Below, piece by piece: positions 12,430-24,479 of a stretch of DNA of 64,000 nucleotides. The DNA is from Pelargonium x hortorum (lineage: Eukaryota > Streptophyta > Magnoliopsida > Geraniales > Geraniaceae). Under the pieces are notes generated by a model. The model was not told the origin of the DNA. It was given only the letters and a program-made list of their open reading frames with translations, and searched no databases. Each line of letters starts with the position of its first letter. Position 1 is the first letter of the stretch. The DNA is taken from the NCBI GenBank assembly GCA_036897525.1, contig JAYMTJ010000019.1:62001-126000 (forward strand), written 5' to 3'. The position numbers were made by a program, and so were the translations under genes.

Positions 12430-15158
12430 GGACTTTAATCTTACAAGAAAGGCTATTGCTGGTAATTTGGCTGTTCTATGCACGATTTGTAGTATATGAA
12501 AAGGGGGCTTAGTTGGTTTTTAGTCCAGATTTTTTGGATCTGCAGCATGGGTTATCTAATGGCGGATTAATAGTTTAGGAGATCCTTTTATTGGTTTTTT
12601 TATTTTCTTATCTTAAATCTGGAAAACCGATTTCTTTGGTCTAAGGTTTGTATTTATGTATCTTACGCGAAGTAAATTATTAAAATTCATTTTAGGGAGG
12701 GTCCTCTACTGAACTAAAAAGGAAGTCTTTTTCTCTTTTTGCTAGAATGTTTTGGATTTAGGATATTCCTTGTAAAGCTTTTCTAACGCGTTATCTCAAA
12801 GAATGAATGACCCATGCCTGCGAGCTCCCGAACTAATTTGAGGTGAGGATACTTTCACTATATTTTTATCGAAGTGGCGCGGACCCTCTCCCCGAGAATT
12901 AACTGGATAAATAAGGGGAATTCTTAAGTCACATAGTAAAAAACTCTATATCACATATATAAACTAACTATACAAGATTAGGTCTAGTCGGAACCAGGTC
13001 TCACTTCATTCTATATCTATCTATATTTATAGGAATAATTACTTGATCCAAAATGAAGTACGAGTGAACTGCTTGTACCTCAAGATAAAGCAGTGCTCAA
13101 ACTGAAGAAAATGTATGACAAAGTTTAATTGTTGCTGATTAGAATTAGAATACGTGATAAAATACAATTTTTTGCTTAGACTAGCAAATAAATCACTTAT
13201 ATATAAAGGAAACTAAAAATGACTAACTTTCCCTAATATATAACAGGCGAATCCATTGATGAACAACGACGATAACGATTGTTTTACAGTTGGAAAATCT
13301 ATTGTTTGCTTTAAGAAGGAGTTTAGTTTTAGTTTAACCGATTGCATAGAATAAGATTTACCATTTATCAAGGTATTTGACGGGGTTTAGTTAAGATCCA
13401 AAGAAGAAAATGAAAATTTAGGTTATATTCTTTGTTGTTTTGAATAACAGTTCGGTTAAAACAGTGTCCAACTCATGCCAAGAACGAAGGTTCAAACTCT
13501 GCTAATACTTGAAATTCGCCAAATATACAAAATCTAAGGGGCAGTGCTAATTAGTTAATTAGGTACGGAGTTAACAAAACTTAAATACTCAACCTTCCAT
13601 TTTATTTTACAAGGACTATACAAACAAATACTATAGAGTTAGGTAAATTAGAACGCAATTTCTATTTGAATCCTTTTTTTACTATAATTTAATATATCAT
13701 TACATTTTATAAGGATCTGACTTAAAAATCCTGTCATTACTATTAAAAAGTGCTGTTATTAAGTCACCAAGCCCCAGAGGACCTCTAATAATACCTCAAT
13801 TCTAGATTAAAAACAGACGCCTCCTAAGGATATAACTTCGAGGCTTTGGTAATAGAAACTAAATTCGAACTCATATACTGAAAGCGTTGGTTTGGTAAGT
13901 CTTTTAGAATTCAATTAGCCCAGAAATCAGTCAATAGGCTCTTATATTCTTATGCAGTACTCCCTTTGGACTTCCAAATAAGTTTCAAGCAATTCTAGAG
14001 CACTAAACTAGGTCTTTCCCTATTTTTCTAATATTCTCAATTTTTTACCTTGAGTTATGCTCATATATTTTATTTTGTAGTTCTACAAGAGTTCCTCTAA
14101 AAAAAGCTTTTAAAGTAGAAACAAAAGTTACATTATTCTATATTCCAGATTAGGGATTAAGTAAGCAATACAGAACAGAGACACTCCCTTCCTTACAACA
14201 CTATTTGCCTTTGTCCCTCTTATCTTTCTATTTTCCAGGCACTCTTCTTTAAAATTCAGATACTAGACTCGAGCAAAAACTTCTTATTCTTAAAAGAGAC
14301 ACCACTTAGCTTAGATTTTGAGAGTCCTTAGCCTAAGTAGAACTTTACTGACTTAATATTTCAGCAATTTATAAAGCATCGCTTTAATACGAAATCAAAT
14401 AGAACGCAAGAGATCGACCACCCAATGCAATGTAAAGTGGAAAGACAGTTGCGGGAAACCTAAAATTATAGTAGTGATAACAAAGCCTTATATGAGGGTT
14501 GCTAGAACAGGATATAAAATCAATCCACGTATTAGTACAGCAACCTCGTTAGGATTTATCTAGGTTTTTAGATCGCGAATTTACCCGCTTTTCCAGTCTT
14601 CTTTTTAGGAATTCCGGAAACCCCTTGTTGGGAATCCGTATCTTTATTGCTTATATTACAGAACCAACCACCTTATAATCAGGATTTCTTTCTTTACCAC
14701 ATTATTTATTAACAGCTGGAACAAAACCCAGAGTAAGCCCGATTTTGCTATACTAAAGAGACCCCTTACAATAAGCAGGAAACCGGATAAATAGAAAAAA
14801 AAATCTGAATCGGAGGTCTAATGGAGGGCATCGGGCACTGTTTCTTAGCAAAGGGAACCGCGCATTATAAAGCATGTTCTAAGAAAAGACATTTTCAAAA
14901 TGTTCTTTTCCAGAAACACCAACAAGAAAGGCAGACTTTAGCCCATTACTTTACTATATGCTGTAAGTCCTTGTATTGTAGCTCGTACTAAAGTTTCCAT
15001 TCTTTTATTCCCAAAAATCTTTTATCCTATAATTACTAAAAAAATTCCTTAGATTTGTTTTTAACTAGATTACTACCTATTTGTGTACTACCTGGCAGTT
15101 GTATTGGCAGCCTGTATCTTATTCTTCATGATCAAAGTTTGTTTCTTATACTACACAC

Positions 15159-15233
15159 CTACACCTGTCTTAAGAGCCTACAGACTTTCCTACGAGCTAG
15201 ACCTATACTCTTGTAGCTTGTAGGAGTCTCCAT
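15159..15233 (-). other. Small basic ORF, member of the Lys/Arg-rich family
   Basis: A 24-codon ATG-to-TAG frame reads METPTSYKSIGLARRKVC followed by RLLRQV. The DNA around it (minus strand of 15194-15230) aligns with the minus strand of 21527-21560 with a 7-base gap: both have ACTCCTACA, then GAGTAYAGGT, then TAGCT. The GLARRK word is the family signature. It could be a minor peptide, but is more likely a repeat fragment. Confidence 0.25.
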
Positions 15234-15597
15234 CACGGGGAAATAAATAGAATTCCCTTAAGAGTATAAAATTTCATTTATAATGAAAGCTGCTAGTTCC
15301 TAAAGAAGTCGTTGGTAAAAACCTAAAAAAAGGGTTTCGAAAGGTAGATAGTTGACTCGAAATACCGAAGATTCCATTCAGATAGAGGAGTTAATTATTC
15401 TGTAGTCAGGGCACCCGAAAGTGGGTGGGGTTTCCACACAAATAAGTAGTATCACCTATTAATCCAAAAGCTGATACCACAAAAATTGAGTATTTCAAAG
15501 TGAGGGCATATTTGTGACACCACACAATAACAAGTAATAAAACTCATGCACCTAAACTAAAAAGGAAATCCGCTGACGGTACTCACTTGCTATTAAG

Positions 15598-15625
15598 CAT
15601 AGATCGGAATCAAGCTCTCTAAGAA
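15598..15625 (+). repeat. AGATCGGAAT repeat, reference copy
   Basis: AGATCGGAATCAAGCT (15601-15616) is found exactly inverted at 5558-5573. CATAGATCGGAATCA (15598-15612) is found directly at 28366-28380. The minus strand at 38440-38465 matches about 24 of 26 bases with one gap. A fifth 10-base core lies inverted at 43177-43186. Sixteen exact bases with similar flanks are unlikely by chance in this window, so this is a dispersed repeat in both orientations. Confidence 0.55.
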
Positions 15626-18600
15626 CTAATACAATCTGTTATCTTCCTTCACGGGCTTACATTAGCTACAATTATTAGAATCCGTGCCTGCGTACACAGA
15701 AGAATACAAGCACTTGCCGCTCGCTAATACAAGATAAGACAAGAATACGGAATTCTAATCTAAGGGCAATCTTCTAAGGATCCAAATAGTTATTACAGAG
15801 ACTGTTATCTTCATGTTCTTACACTGTCCTACCGAGTCAATCTGCTAAATGAAATGTATAATCTACAAACTCTAGTTTCTACAATGTCACAGCTTACCTC
15901 CTTAATACATTTAAACCTCTCCATTAGCAACACCAACTTGATTGACCTTCGACAGAGCTTTCTTTGATAGCAACTCCTAGCTAGGCTTCGAACCTTTCTA
16001 AGCCTATAACACAGGCAAGGGACAAGTAAAGGTTAGCAAACACTGACTATTTACCAGCTTTCAATGACAATCTTCTGAGATGTCTAACTTGAACCGTGTA
16101 GTGAATTAATTATAAAGCACTTCCTATGGATTTCAACCTATAATTCTAAATAGTCCAGGACTAATTACCTAGAGCCAGGACGGTGTGCTTTCAGGACCCA
16201 GTATTAAAATTAAAAAAAAAATCTACCTTAACCCTAGAAAGGGCTCTAAATTCGAAGTCTTTTTGTAACGTCCCTGAACTAGGAGACGAAGCCTCTTGTT
16301 TATCTTATCTCTAAATTGCTAAAATGACTATAACCAAAGAACGAAGCACTCACCTTTATCAAAGCGCAAAGTCTATACAGAGAGTTGTCTCTTTATCCCA
16401 GATTCTGCCACGAATTCACAAGTCATTTTACTATAACTTAGCTGAAGCAGCTTGCTAGCAAACTATAAACTATAACAGTATTTTCAAATTCTGGTACACA
16501 AACCAATAATTTGTAGTACACATCCCGATACAGGAAGGAAACCCCTTTTAAATAAACTATAGTCTTACCCAATGTAAAATATAAAACTGAATTTAAGACT
16601 TTTCTACTAGACGAGCTTACAACTTACAATTTTTAAGAGAGAATATTTGTATATTTCTTGTTGATCATGATTGGATTTTCAATTGGTACAACAAGAAAAT
16701 TAGTACAAGAAGTCAAAAAAAGGATCGGTTAGGACTGGGTTAGGAAATATTTAGTTAGATTGGTTAGAACAATTTGAAATAATAAGCTTATCCTTAGACC
16801 TGATATTTATTCCCTTTTTTTAATCTTGGATCTTGTATTTGGAAAGTTCCTGTATTCAAAGGAAATTCCTGTAACTGTGGAAGAACTCAATTAAAGAACT
16901 GTAGGTATAGGATCAGAAGTCTAGCTCTTAGGCAGGGAAGGCTAAGGCTTTAGGTTTCTTTCTTTTCTGCTTTTAGTATCTATCCAATGTGTTTAGGGAG
17001 CTTGTTTCCTAATGGTTTCTGGGTTTCTCTCCTCCTTAAACGATAAGCACAACTAAGACAGGAGGGAATTCGCCCTTAAAGCTAAGTACTAAGTGTCTAA
17101 AAGAACTCTATTCTCTATCTCTAATAAGAGTGAGTAAATACAATACCATACTATAAGACTATACTTAGTTTACTATAATTACTATATATGGCTACGGGAA
17201 TACACTTTCTCCCATTAGCAACAACTGGCTGGCATGCTAGGGAATACTCTTGCGAGTACTTACTCTTCTTGCTCTACCGGTTAGTACTATTCTTACTCTG
17301 GTTATGGCTCGTACAGCTTTCTGGTACCGATACTTTGGCAAAGGGTATTGCTTCTGCAAGGGCATATGAGCAATTAACAAGTCATGAGAATACAAAGTCA
17401 TATGGTGGTGGTTATAATGTGTGAGATGTACTACCTGTAATACTACGGTTCCTTGGAGTATTATCACTCTAGCCAGTTAAAATTGAATTTAGTTTTAACT
17501 TGCTGCAAAAGCACAAACCCTATATTAACGAAAGATATATCGAAAAAAGTACTTAATAATTTAATTATTAAATTGTTAGCTCTTACAGGAGTACATACAT
17601 TCCTAAGCTTTTCCAGGGATTTTCTGACTTCTACTTGTCTATAAAAGATATAGTTTAGAGTTTTATGCTTTTTTTGTCAGTCAAGAATTTCTTTATATAA
17701 TGACTTTAATTAACTAATCCCGGAGCTACCAACCGTGATTGGGGGCATCCCTTAATCTTTGTGAAATAAGGACACTCATAAATTCTAGAAGAAAAAGAGG
17801 ATCCTTGCTAGTAGTGTATACTAAACTAAGAGGATTTCTAGAGTTAGATCATAAAAGCATATAAACGCTCTTGCACAGATACAAATCATTACTTATTTCC
17901 CCAGCTCCACGCCGGTAACTGATACGCAATTAATTTGTAATTTAAAGGATCTCCCTTACTAGATAAAAGCTGGTATATTTTAGAGAGTAATCGTAACTCC
18001 TATCTCATATTTGTTTGTGAATAAGGTATACCAAGACTTATAAGTCGGATTATGTCTATTCAAAGAGAGCAATCACTGGAGGCTTATAGCACTTTTGTCA
18101 TAGGTTTTTTTTCTAAGAATTTGTACGAGGTAAGGGCTTTATTTTAAAGCATAAGCCTGCGCCGATAAAGAGGAGCAAATCCTTCCTTTTAGGGTGGTCC
18201 AGTACCTTCTAATTTTTAGTGAAACTGCTTTAATCTTTCCCGAGAGCTGCGTCGCTAAAGGGATTTTCTTCATTAAATCCACGGGAATAACTTCACTTCA
18301 TACGACACACGCCTAAGAGAACTTAAAGATGTACCCAATAAAGAGTACGGCTTGCCGAATGGTTTAAGGACTGCTCTATATAGAGGATCTACTGTGTAAA
18401 ATACAGGAAATGGCTAAAGAAAGAATCAAGACTCTGACTGGATTGGACCCGCATGGCTCTTTTACGTTGAAGTGAAAGACTTTAATTAGGATTTCTTGCT
18501 GTTCTTATTTAATCAAAGGAATCCTTTTAGATATGAGGAGGCTCCCTATACTAAACCTCGACAAACAAGACTTTATGAGCTTAATATCTCCACAGAAAAA

Positions 18601-19339
18601 CCCTTATTGTTTTGTAATTAACCTAAATGCATTGTATAATCACATCCTTTGTTTCTAACCCTTTCACTTTTCCGGATAGTAGTATAATCCATACAAAAAA
18701 CGGAATACTTTAGAAAGAAAGGGCTCCTGAAATTCTAAAAGATATGAATGAGTCTGCTTACCCCTTGGTATGCTTAAGACTATTAAAATCTTACAGGTCA
18801 TTTTGAACTTTAGGACTAAAAAATGTTGCATAAGGGGTTCCGCTTTTAAGGTTCTTTTCTTAAGATTAAAAGCATTTTATGTATCTTCCCCGCATAAAGT
18901 TCAGGATACTTTTTTTATCAAGTAGGAGCCTATGAAAGCTTTTAAGTTTTATAATAAAACCTCTTTTCTTTACTATATATGACTTTCATTTTAATACCTG
19001 ACTAGTAGTTAACTCTTTATCTTAGATTTTATTCTAATATCCCCTTGTTAAACATATTATGTTCTTTATGACATCTTATCTACACTATGATACAAGGAGA
19101 GAACCTTACTCTAACTAACTTTCTATTTTGTTGAAGCGTAATGCCAAAAACCTTTTGAAAAAACCTGGGGCTCCTTAATAACACTTAATAAAATAAATGG
19201 ATTATTTCACTTTTACGGGTATTGGCCGTAGAGGGGCACTCGAGGAGTCAATTAAGTAAGTACCGGGCTTATAGAATAAAAGAGGTCAAAAATTCATAAG
19301 AAAAGAATAGTAAATCCAGTAAAGAATTTTCATATTCAA

Positions 19340-19414
19340 TCAAGGTGACAGGATTCGAACCTATGGCTTTCTGTACCCAAAACAGATGCGCTAACCAAGC
19401 TGCGCTACACCTCG
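19340..19414 (-). tRNA. trnP-UGG: tRNA-Pro (anticodon UGG), plant mitochondrial type
   Basis: Reads CCN proline codons in organelle translation. On the minus strand the cloverleaf is complete: acceptor CGAGGTG pairs with CACCTTG (one G-U); D stem is GCGC/GCGC; anticodon stem TCTGT/ACAGA encloses TTTGGGT with anticodon TGG; variable loop is AAGCC; and T stem ATAGG/CCTGT encloses TTCGAAT. Length is 75 including discriminator A, and CCA is not encoded. The sequence is nearly that of land-plant mitochondrial trnP as I recall it and clearly differs from plastid trnP, which starts AGGGATG. Its position just downstream of trnF on the same strand is a familiar plant mitochondrial arrangement and is the main reason for calling the window mitochondrial. 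A 70-codon open frame drawn across both tRNAs (19269-19481, minus) is an artefact of their sequence. Confidence 0.96.
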
Positions 19415-19449
19415 TACTAAACCCGGAATGCTTTCTGTTTCTGTTTTCT

Positions 19450-19522
19450 TGCTCAGAAGTGGATTTGAACCACTGACCCAAGGATTTTCAGTCCTTTGCT
19501 CTACCGACTGAGCTATCTGAGC
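19450..19522 (-). tRNA. trnF-GAA: tRNA-Phe (anticodon GAA), plant mitochondrial type
   Basis: Reads UUC/UUU codons as phenylalanine in organelle translation. Read on the minus strand, every arm is complete: the acceptor GCTCAGA pairs perfectly with TCTGAGC; the D stem is GCTC/GAGC around a loop containing GG; the anticodon stem AAGGA/TCCTT encloses CTGAAAA with anticodon GAA; there is a 5-base variable loop; and the T stem AGTGG/CCACT encloses TTCAAAT. The total is 73 bases including discriminator A, with no encoded CCA. The anticodon arm and T arm match my recollection of plant mitochondrial rather than plastid trnF (a plastid copy would begin GCCGGGA). It lies 35 bases upstream of trnP on the same strand, and the two are probably cotranscribed. 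No promoter was recognised upstream. No stem mismatch is visible, so it is likely functional. Confidence 0.95.
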
Positions 19523-20499
19523 CTATCTAGAAGTTCTATATTCTATCTATATTAAATACAACTTTCTTGATTCTATCTCACTAAGTGATTCCTATCTATA
19601 CCTTGAAAAGGCTTACCTCCCAAAACCCAACTAATACAGTAAGAATATTCAAAGCCTGAAAAAATCTTTCTATATATATTTATATAAAGACAAGGGGGAT
19701 ACCTAAAACGGGATAAATTGGCTTTTTACTTCACCAAGTAAATACCAGATACTGGCTATTCACACGAACCCGTTTAAGTGAAAAAAATTTCTGTAAATAG
19801 GGAATTCCTTTCAGCCTTTTTAGCGCCCAAACTCCTGCGAAAAACTCGATCATATTTAAAAGTCCAAGTACACTTCGCGGTTTTTTTAGTATTTGGGGTA
19901 TAGGTATAACCTTTTACTGGGTACCCGAAGGCTTCTTTATGATAAGTTCCCAGTGTATACTTTAAAAGGACTTCACTATAACCTAAAAAAACCGGGGACT
20001 CCTCCAGGGGGCATAGGTACACTGCCCTTTAACATACCAATAAGTTGTGGCTTTATGGGTAAGAATACACAATATTTAACTGATCCAAGACTCGAGGAGG
20101 TTCATAAAAAGAAATTTCCACATCACTATTTTCTGAAACAAAGAACTTGTCTAATTTTTATAAGCTTCGTTTCAATAGCAAAAATCCTATAGGGGTCCCC
20201 CAGGGTTATTTACAAATGCGTAAAAGTACCCCCTAAATTTGAGTTAATCCTAACTAAAAGCGCGGGGGCAATAGAAGAAATAGTATTTAAAGGTTTAGGA
20301 TACATGGGTTAAAACATTTTAAGCTTAATTCATAGACTTTTTTACTTAAGAAAGGGTTTCTCGACTCATTTTCAATTCCAACTTTAGTAAGCTATGAGCT
20401 GAATCCTAGAGAAGTTAGACCTTATGCGTAAAACCGCCTCCGAGAAACCTTTTGTTTGGAATATCCAACATTATAAAACTAAACTCCCAAAGACTCTGG

Positions 20500-20670
20500 A
20501 AATTTCCTTTCTTCTAAAACCTTTTTTCTTAGTCTTGAAAGCCTGACTCTTACCAGCTAAACCTCTCTTAGTAGCTTGACTCTATTTCCCCGAATACCTT
20601 CATAGCCTTTAATTCTCTATTTCCTTTTCTTCTTTTTAGCTGTCTTACGCCTTTTATGGAGATGGGATTC
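20500..20670 (-). other. Basic coding-like fragment, frame-interrupted
   Basis: On the minus strand this purine-rich stretch reads RRKTAKKKKRK in one frame and ATKRGLAGKSQAFKTKKK in another, separated by about 45 bases. The second contains the recurring GLA-x-K word. No single frame is open across the region and no start is evident. It is assigned to the dispersed Lys/Arg-rich family on composition and peptide words only. Confidence 0.25.
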
Positions 20671-21403
20671 AGGATTCCCTGTTTTATAATAGAAGACAGG
20701 AGTCCTCCTCTTGTTCTAGCCTAGATTCTTATTATATTATAGTCTAATTTTATTGTTCTTTATGAGTTAGATAGTAAAAGAGAGATATAGTATACAGATT
20801 CTACAAGATTGTATTAAAAGCCTGTAATAGTCTAGTACTTCTATTTTTTGTTTTAAGATTTGTAAGCGAATATTCCTCTTATTCCCTGTTCTTATCGCTA
20901 ACGCTAAGGAGGGTGGATTCTTAATTAGTAGAAAGTAGAGTGTCTTTTTTACCTGACTGTAGCATGGCGAAGGTTCTTTATTAAGTATTTTAGATAATAC
21001 CTACTTACGTTATAGCCTACATCTATCCTATATTCTTTCCTACATTCTGATTTGAGTTAGTTAGTTAGTTTCTTTGCGCATATGTCTAACTTCTTTATTT
21101 GTCAAGGTCTAAAAACTAGGAAAACTCTAGAATGCAAGTAAGTAAAAAGCTTTCAAAAGCATAGGAAAGGAAATCCAGATACTCGGTTATAGTCTTGGAT
21201 CTTTCCTTATTTCTTCGGTATTTGAGTAGGGTTTCTATTTCAAAGTAAACTTATATAATAGTAACTTTATGAAACAACCTAAAATCTTTGACATTTCATC
21301 TTCTTTCTGATAGGACTTGGTAACTCCTAAAATAAAAAGACTCACTTCATTCAAACATGAACTTCGCGAAAGTCTCTTGATTAGCGCTGTTGCTATTTGT
21401 TTT

Positions 21404-21604
21404 TTATAGGATCCTTCCCGAAACATAAAGAAGAGAAGGATGGCTACCATTTCTCCTTTGTTGATGGGAGTTCCTTACTGAGTTTCTTCTTCTTCTCACC
21501 GGCAGCTTTTTCTTAGATATACCTTCCCTCATAGCTATACCTGTACTCTGTAGGAGTTTCTTTTTATTGTAGCGAGTCCTATTGCAGACTATACTACTTA
21601 GTTG
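21404..21604 (-). other. Open frame of 66 codons, Lys/Arg-rich
   Basis: On the minus strand a frame is open from 21604 to the TAA at 21404-21406; its first good ATG is at 21530-21532, giving 42 residues. The peptide contains LLQSTGIAMREG, ISKKKLPVRRRRNS and HQQRRN, and ends SLLYVSGRIL. The start region aligns with the 15.2 kb fragment, and ACAGAGTACAGGT recurs near 25183 on the plus strand. It is among the longest uninterrupted members of the family. It is unrecognised, and expression is uncertain. Confidence 0.28.
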
Positions 21605-23638
21605 TTATATAGTATAAGGTCAACCCCTTACTTTTTGTTCTTATCGTTAAAGCGAAACGAAAGCCCATTATAGACTCGTGATTCCTCTTTGAAAACTTGT
21701 TAGAGAGAGCCCCCCATAAAGCCGGGCCATATCTATTAAAAAAGGATCACTATACTTTGAAAGTTACTTTTTCCTAGTTCCTAGGCCACAAAAACTCTAA
21801 GTACGAAATATAATAGAGGTTTAGGTTTAATCTTCCAAATTTGAAGTAAATAGAATTCATTTCAAAATCTAGTGAGTTAAAGCCTCTTCTTTATCCGCCA
21901 ATTTGAGAGTAGAAGTTTTCTTTTAGAAATTTCTTAGGTCCAAACCTGCTTAGACTAAAGTTAAAGTATTTGAAAGAAAAGCAGGGGTCTTTTTAAGGAG
22001 TTCTTTTGTATACTGCCGGCTTCAAGGCTTTTTACGAGAGACAAAATCGAAGTACTCAATCTAGGGAGAATGCTTTCCTTTTAACTTTCCTGCCGTCTAC
22101 AGGAGGTCGAACGTTCTACAATAGGGCGTTCCTGCGTAGCTATTAGGTTATCTGGATGTAGGTACAAAGAACTTTATATCGTCTTCCCTTTACAATAAAA
22201 GAGAAACTCCTCCTCTTTTATTATTACATTTGAATTTGAATTAAGGGCCAGACTTTAGTTTCTTGTAACTTACTTCTTTTGAATAGTAGGACATAGCTCT
22301 ATCTGTTAATGGAACTTCAGGAATAAAGAAAAAGACTCTTCCCTATTTTGACATTTTAAGTAAAAAAACGCTTTCTAATCTATAAAGGCTTAGGAAGGAA
22401 ATAGGGCATACGGATTAAACCAAAAACTCAACTATTATCTAGAATAAACTTTATCAAAAATTTAGGTACCTCTTTGGGCTTTTTTTTGAAGCTTTTTTTA
22501 AGTCAATATTTACTATATTTGAAAATGACTATCCGGGTTCGTTATAAAGGCAGTAACAGATTGACTTTCCTATCTTGTCTTGGGCCTGTCCTCTAAACCC
22601 CGAGTTTAAACTTATTGAAATACTGTAATAGAGAACCAAGTTTCCTATACAAATTAAAAGGCCTTATACTTTACCCTCAAAAGCCCTCGTAGAAATTTAT
22701 AGGAAAAAACACCTTCACCTTGCTTATAGGTGCCTGTACTCGTTTTATAACTTAAACTTCTCCTGTATAAATACAATTAAATAGAAGAGAACTCCTAGCC
22801 AGTTTTACTCGGTTATAAAATTCCTTGTGATCCTAAGGAACTAAAAGAAGCCTTTCTAAAACGGAAAGGGAAACCTCTTCGTTTTGACTCTGATTAGAGA
22901 CTCTGTCTTATTAGGTCCTATTTCTATTTAATAGCTCTTGCTAACTCGAAAACAGGGCAACAACAGGAAGAACCCCTTAAGTTCTATATTCTATACTTGA
23001 TTTTTACCGGAAATTCCTTTTTCTAACTTTTCTGGAATTGGAAACCCAGAAACAAGGGAACACGAATGAGATCCTTACTTGCGCTTCTTTAAATATCTAA
23101 CCTATCTTTGTTATTGGATTGGCTTTTTCGTAAGTTATTTACTAGTTGATAAGCTATAACCCACTTACGAACTAGGAAACAGAAGAGCTTGTTTGTTAAA
23201 GAGTTTTCTTTGTTTAATGATTTCCTCAGTTACCCTGGGAAAGGGAGTTACCTGTTATGAATTGTATTTCCTTGTTCTGATTTACTTTGTGTTCTAAAGC
23301 TAAAGAGTTCCTTCCTATACCCTTTCTTCAGAAAAAGAACCTTATACTTTTTCTTATGCAAAATACCCGGGCTTAACTTGATAGCTAAACCTGTATTCCC
23401 TATCCTGTTAGTAAGTATCTTAGTATTCTATAGTAGATATGTATTACTCTTTTCTTTATTAGTATCTAATAGATAGTCTATTGAGAGAACATGGATACTT
23501 TGTAACCACCAGTGACTTCTTGCCAACATTCTCTCTATTCAAAAGGAAGCCTACTCACCTCTTTTTTACGAGCCTTTTTTTAGCAGCTAAACGAGCTTTC
23601 TGTACTGTATCCCTTGCTTAATATACACTGCGGCTTTC

Positions 23639-23740
23639 TTATAAGCTAAAATCTGTACCCTTCTTAAGGGCCTTGCTCTTAGGGATATGAGTCTTCCTTT
23701 TCTTGCGGCCTTTGCTTGTACCTACTGTACTCCCCACCAT
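23639..23740 (-). other. Small ATG-initiated Lys-rich ORF (33 aa)
   Basis: An ATG-to-TAA frame on the minus strand gives MVGSTVGTSKGRKKRKTH, then IPKSKALKKGTDFSL; 10 of 33 residues are Lys or Arg. The downstream bases to about 23560 stay purine-rich on this strand with further basic readings. The RKTH and SKALKKG words resemble KKTHKKQK and SIALKTS in the 51.3 kb fragment. This is the cleanest start-to-stop unit among the small fragments, but nothing shows that it is translated. Confidence 0.28.
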
Positions 23741-24479
23741 CTTATTAGGAAATCTATCTCCTATTCATAGTAGTAAAGTTATAGAGAAAGTCTAAAAAGA
23801 TAGAATAGTATTAGATAGTCTAAAAGTCTTTGCTGTTTAACGGGCATTCCTTTTGTTTTTTGTTTTACTACATAAGGGAGAGAGAGAGCCCTTTAGAGTC
23901 TTGTAATGGTTAACGTAATATCCCACAAACTGCTTCTTCATACTATTCCATTCCGCTGTCTCGATATTTATCTTATAACTTTACCGGAAACTAGACTTAC
24001 CTTTTTTCTTAATTTGCAATTGAAGCAGCTGAACGTCTTGACACTACACCCAAAGGGGTACCCCTCACTTACTTGTTTGTTACCTTCCTAAGCAAAGTTT
24101 GACTCTTAACGAATTCTCACCCAAAAGGGACTCGGAAAAAGGAATTTAGATTCTCTTAAAAATACAAAAGTTAATATCCCCAAAATTATCTTTTATAAAG
24201 TTTTTATGTACAAAGTAAGTAAAATTTGAGGCAATATTTCATATGTTTTAGAATCCCCCCTATTCTTATCTTAAAACTGGCAGAGGTTTAGTTCTTTTAT
24301 TCCTTAACTCCTAAATAGAAAAACTGAAACTTGAAAAACAAAGGAACATAATAGTAACACCGCTACGCTGCAGTCAGGAAGACTCACTCTCTCTAAAAAC
24401 CCTCCAAGGCACTAAGCTCCTATGTAAATAACTAACAGAGTCAGGGAATATACTTTAGACTAACAGTACAATCTAAAAC

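Larger units (their letters stand above)
8783..19339. other. Intergenic desert between 8.8 kb and the tRNA pair
   Basis: Apart from the listed fragments (10.7 kb, 12.4 kb, 15.2 kb, 15.6 kb and the 11.9 kb palindrome), nothing gene-like is visible. The stretch 15560-16050 is a more CA-rich island. After a stop following the AGATCGGAAT repeat, one frame stays open for about 34 codons (ELIQSVIFLHGLTLATII). No homologue is recognised. 16100-19339 shows only short chance frames. Confidence 0.55.

Noticed and set aside
15601-15610. AGATCGGAAT as leftover sequencing adapter
   Set aside because: The common adapter continues AGAGC after AGATCGGA; here the following bases differ and the copies share other natural flanks.
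19269-19481. A 70-codon minus-strand open frame across the tRNA pair
   Set aside because: It reads through trnP and part of trnF; the tRNA structures explain the conservation.
19774-20192. Overlapping 82- and 99-codon frames on opposite strands next to trnF
   Set aside because: Non-ATG start on the plus-strand frame, no recognisable family, and lengths expected by chance at this base composition.
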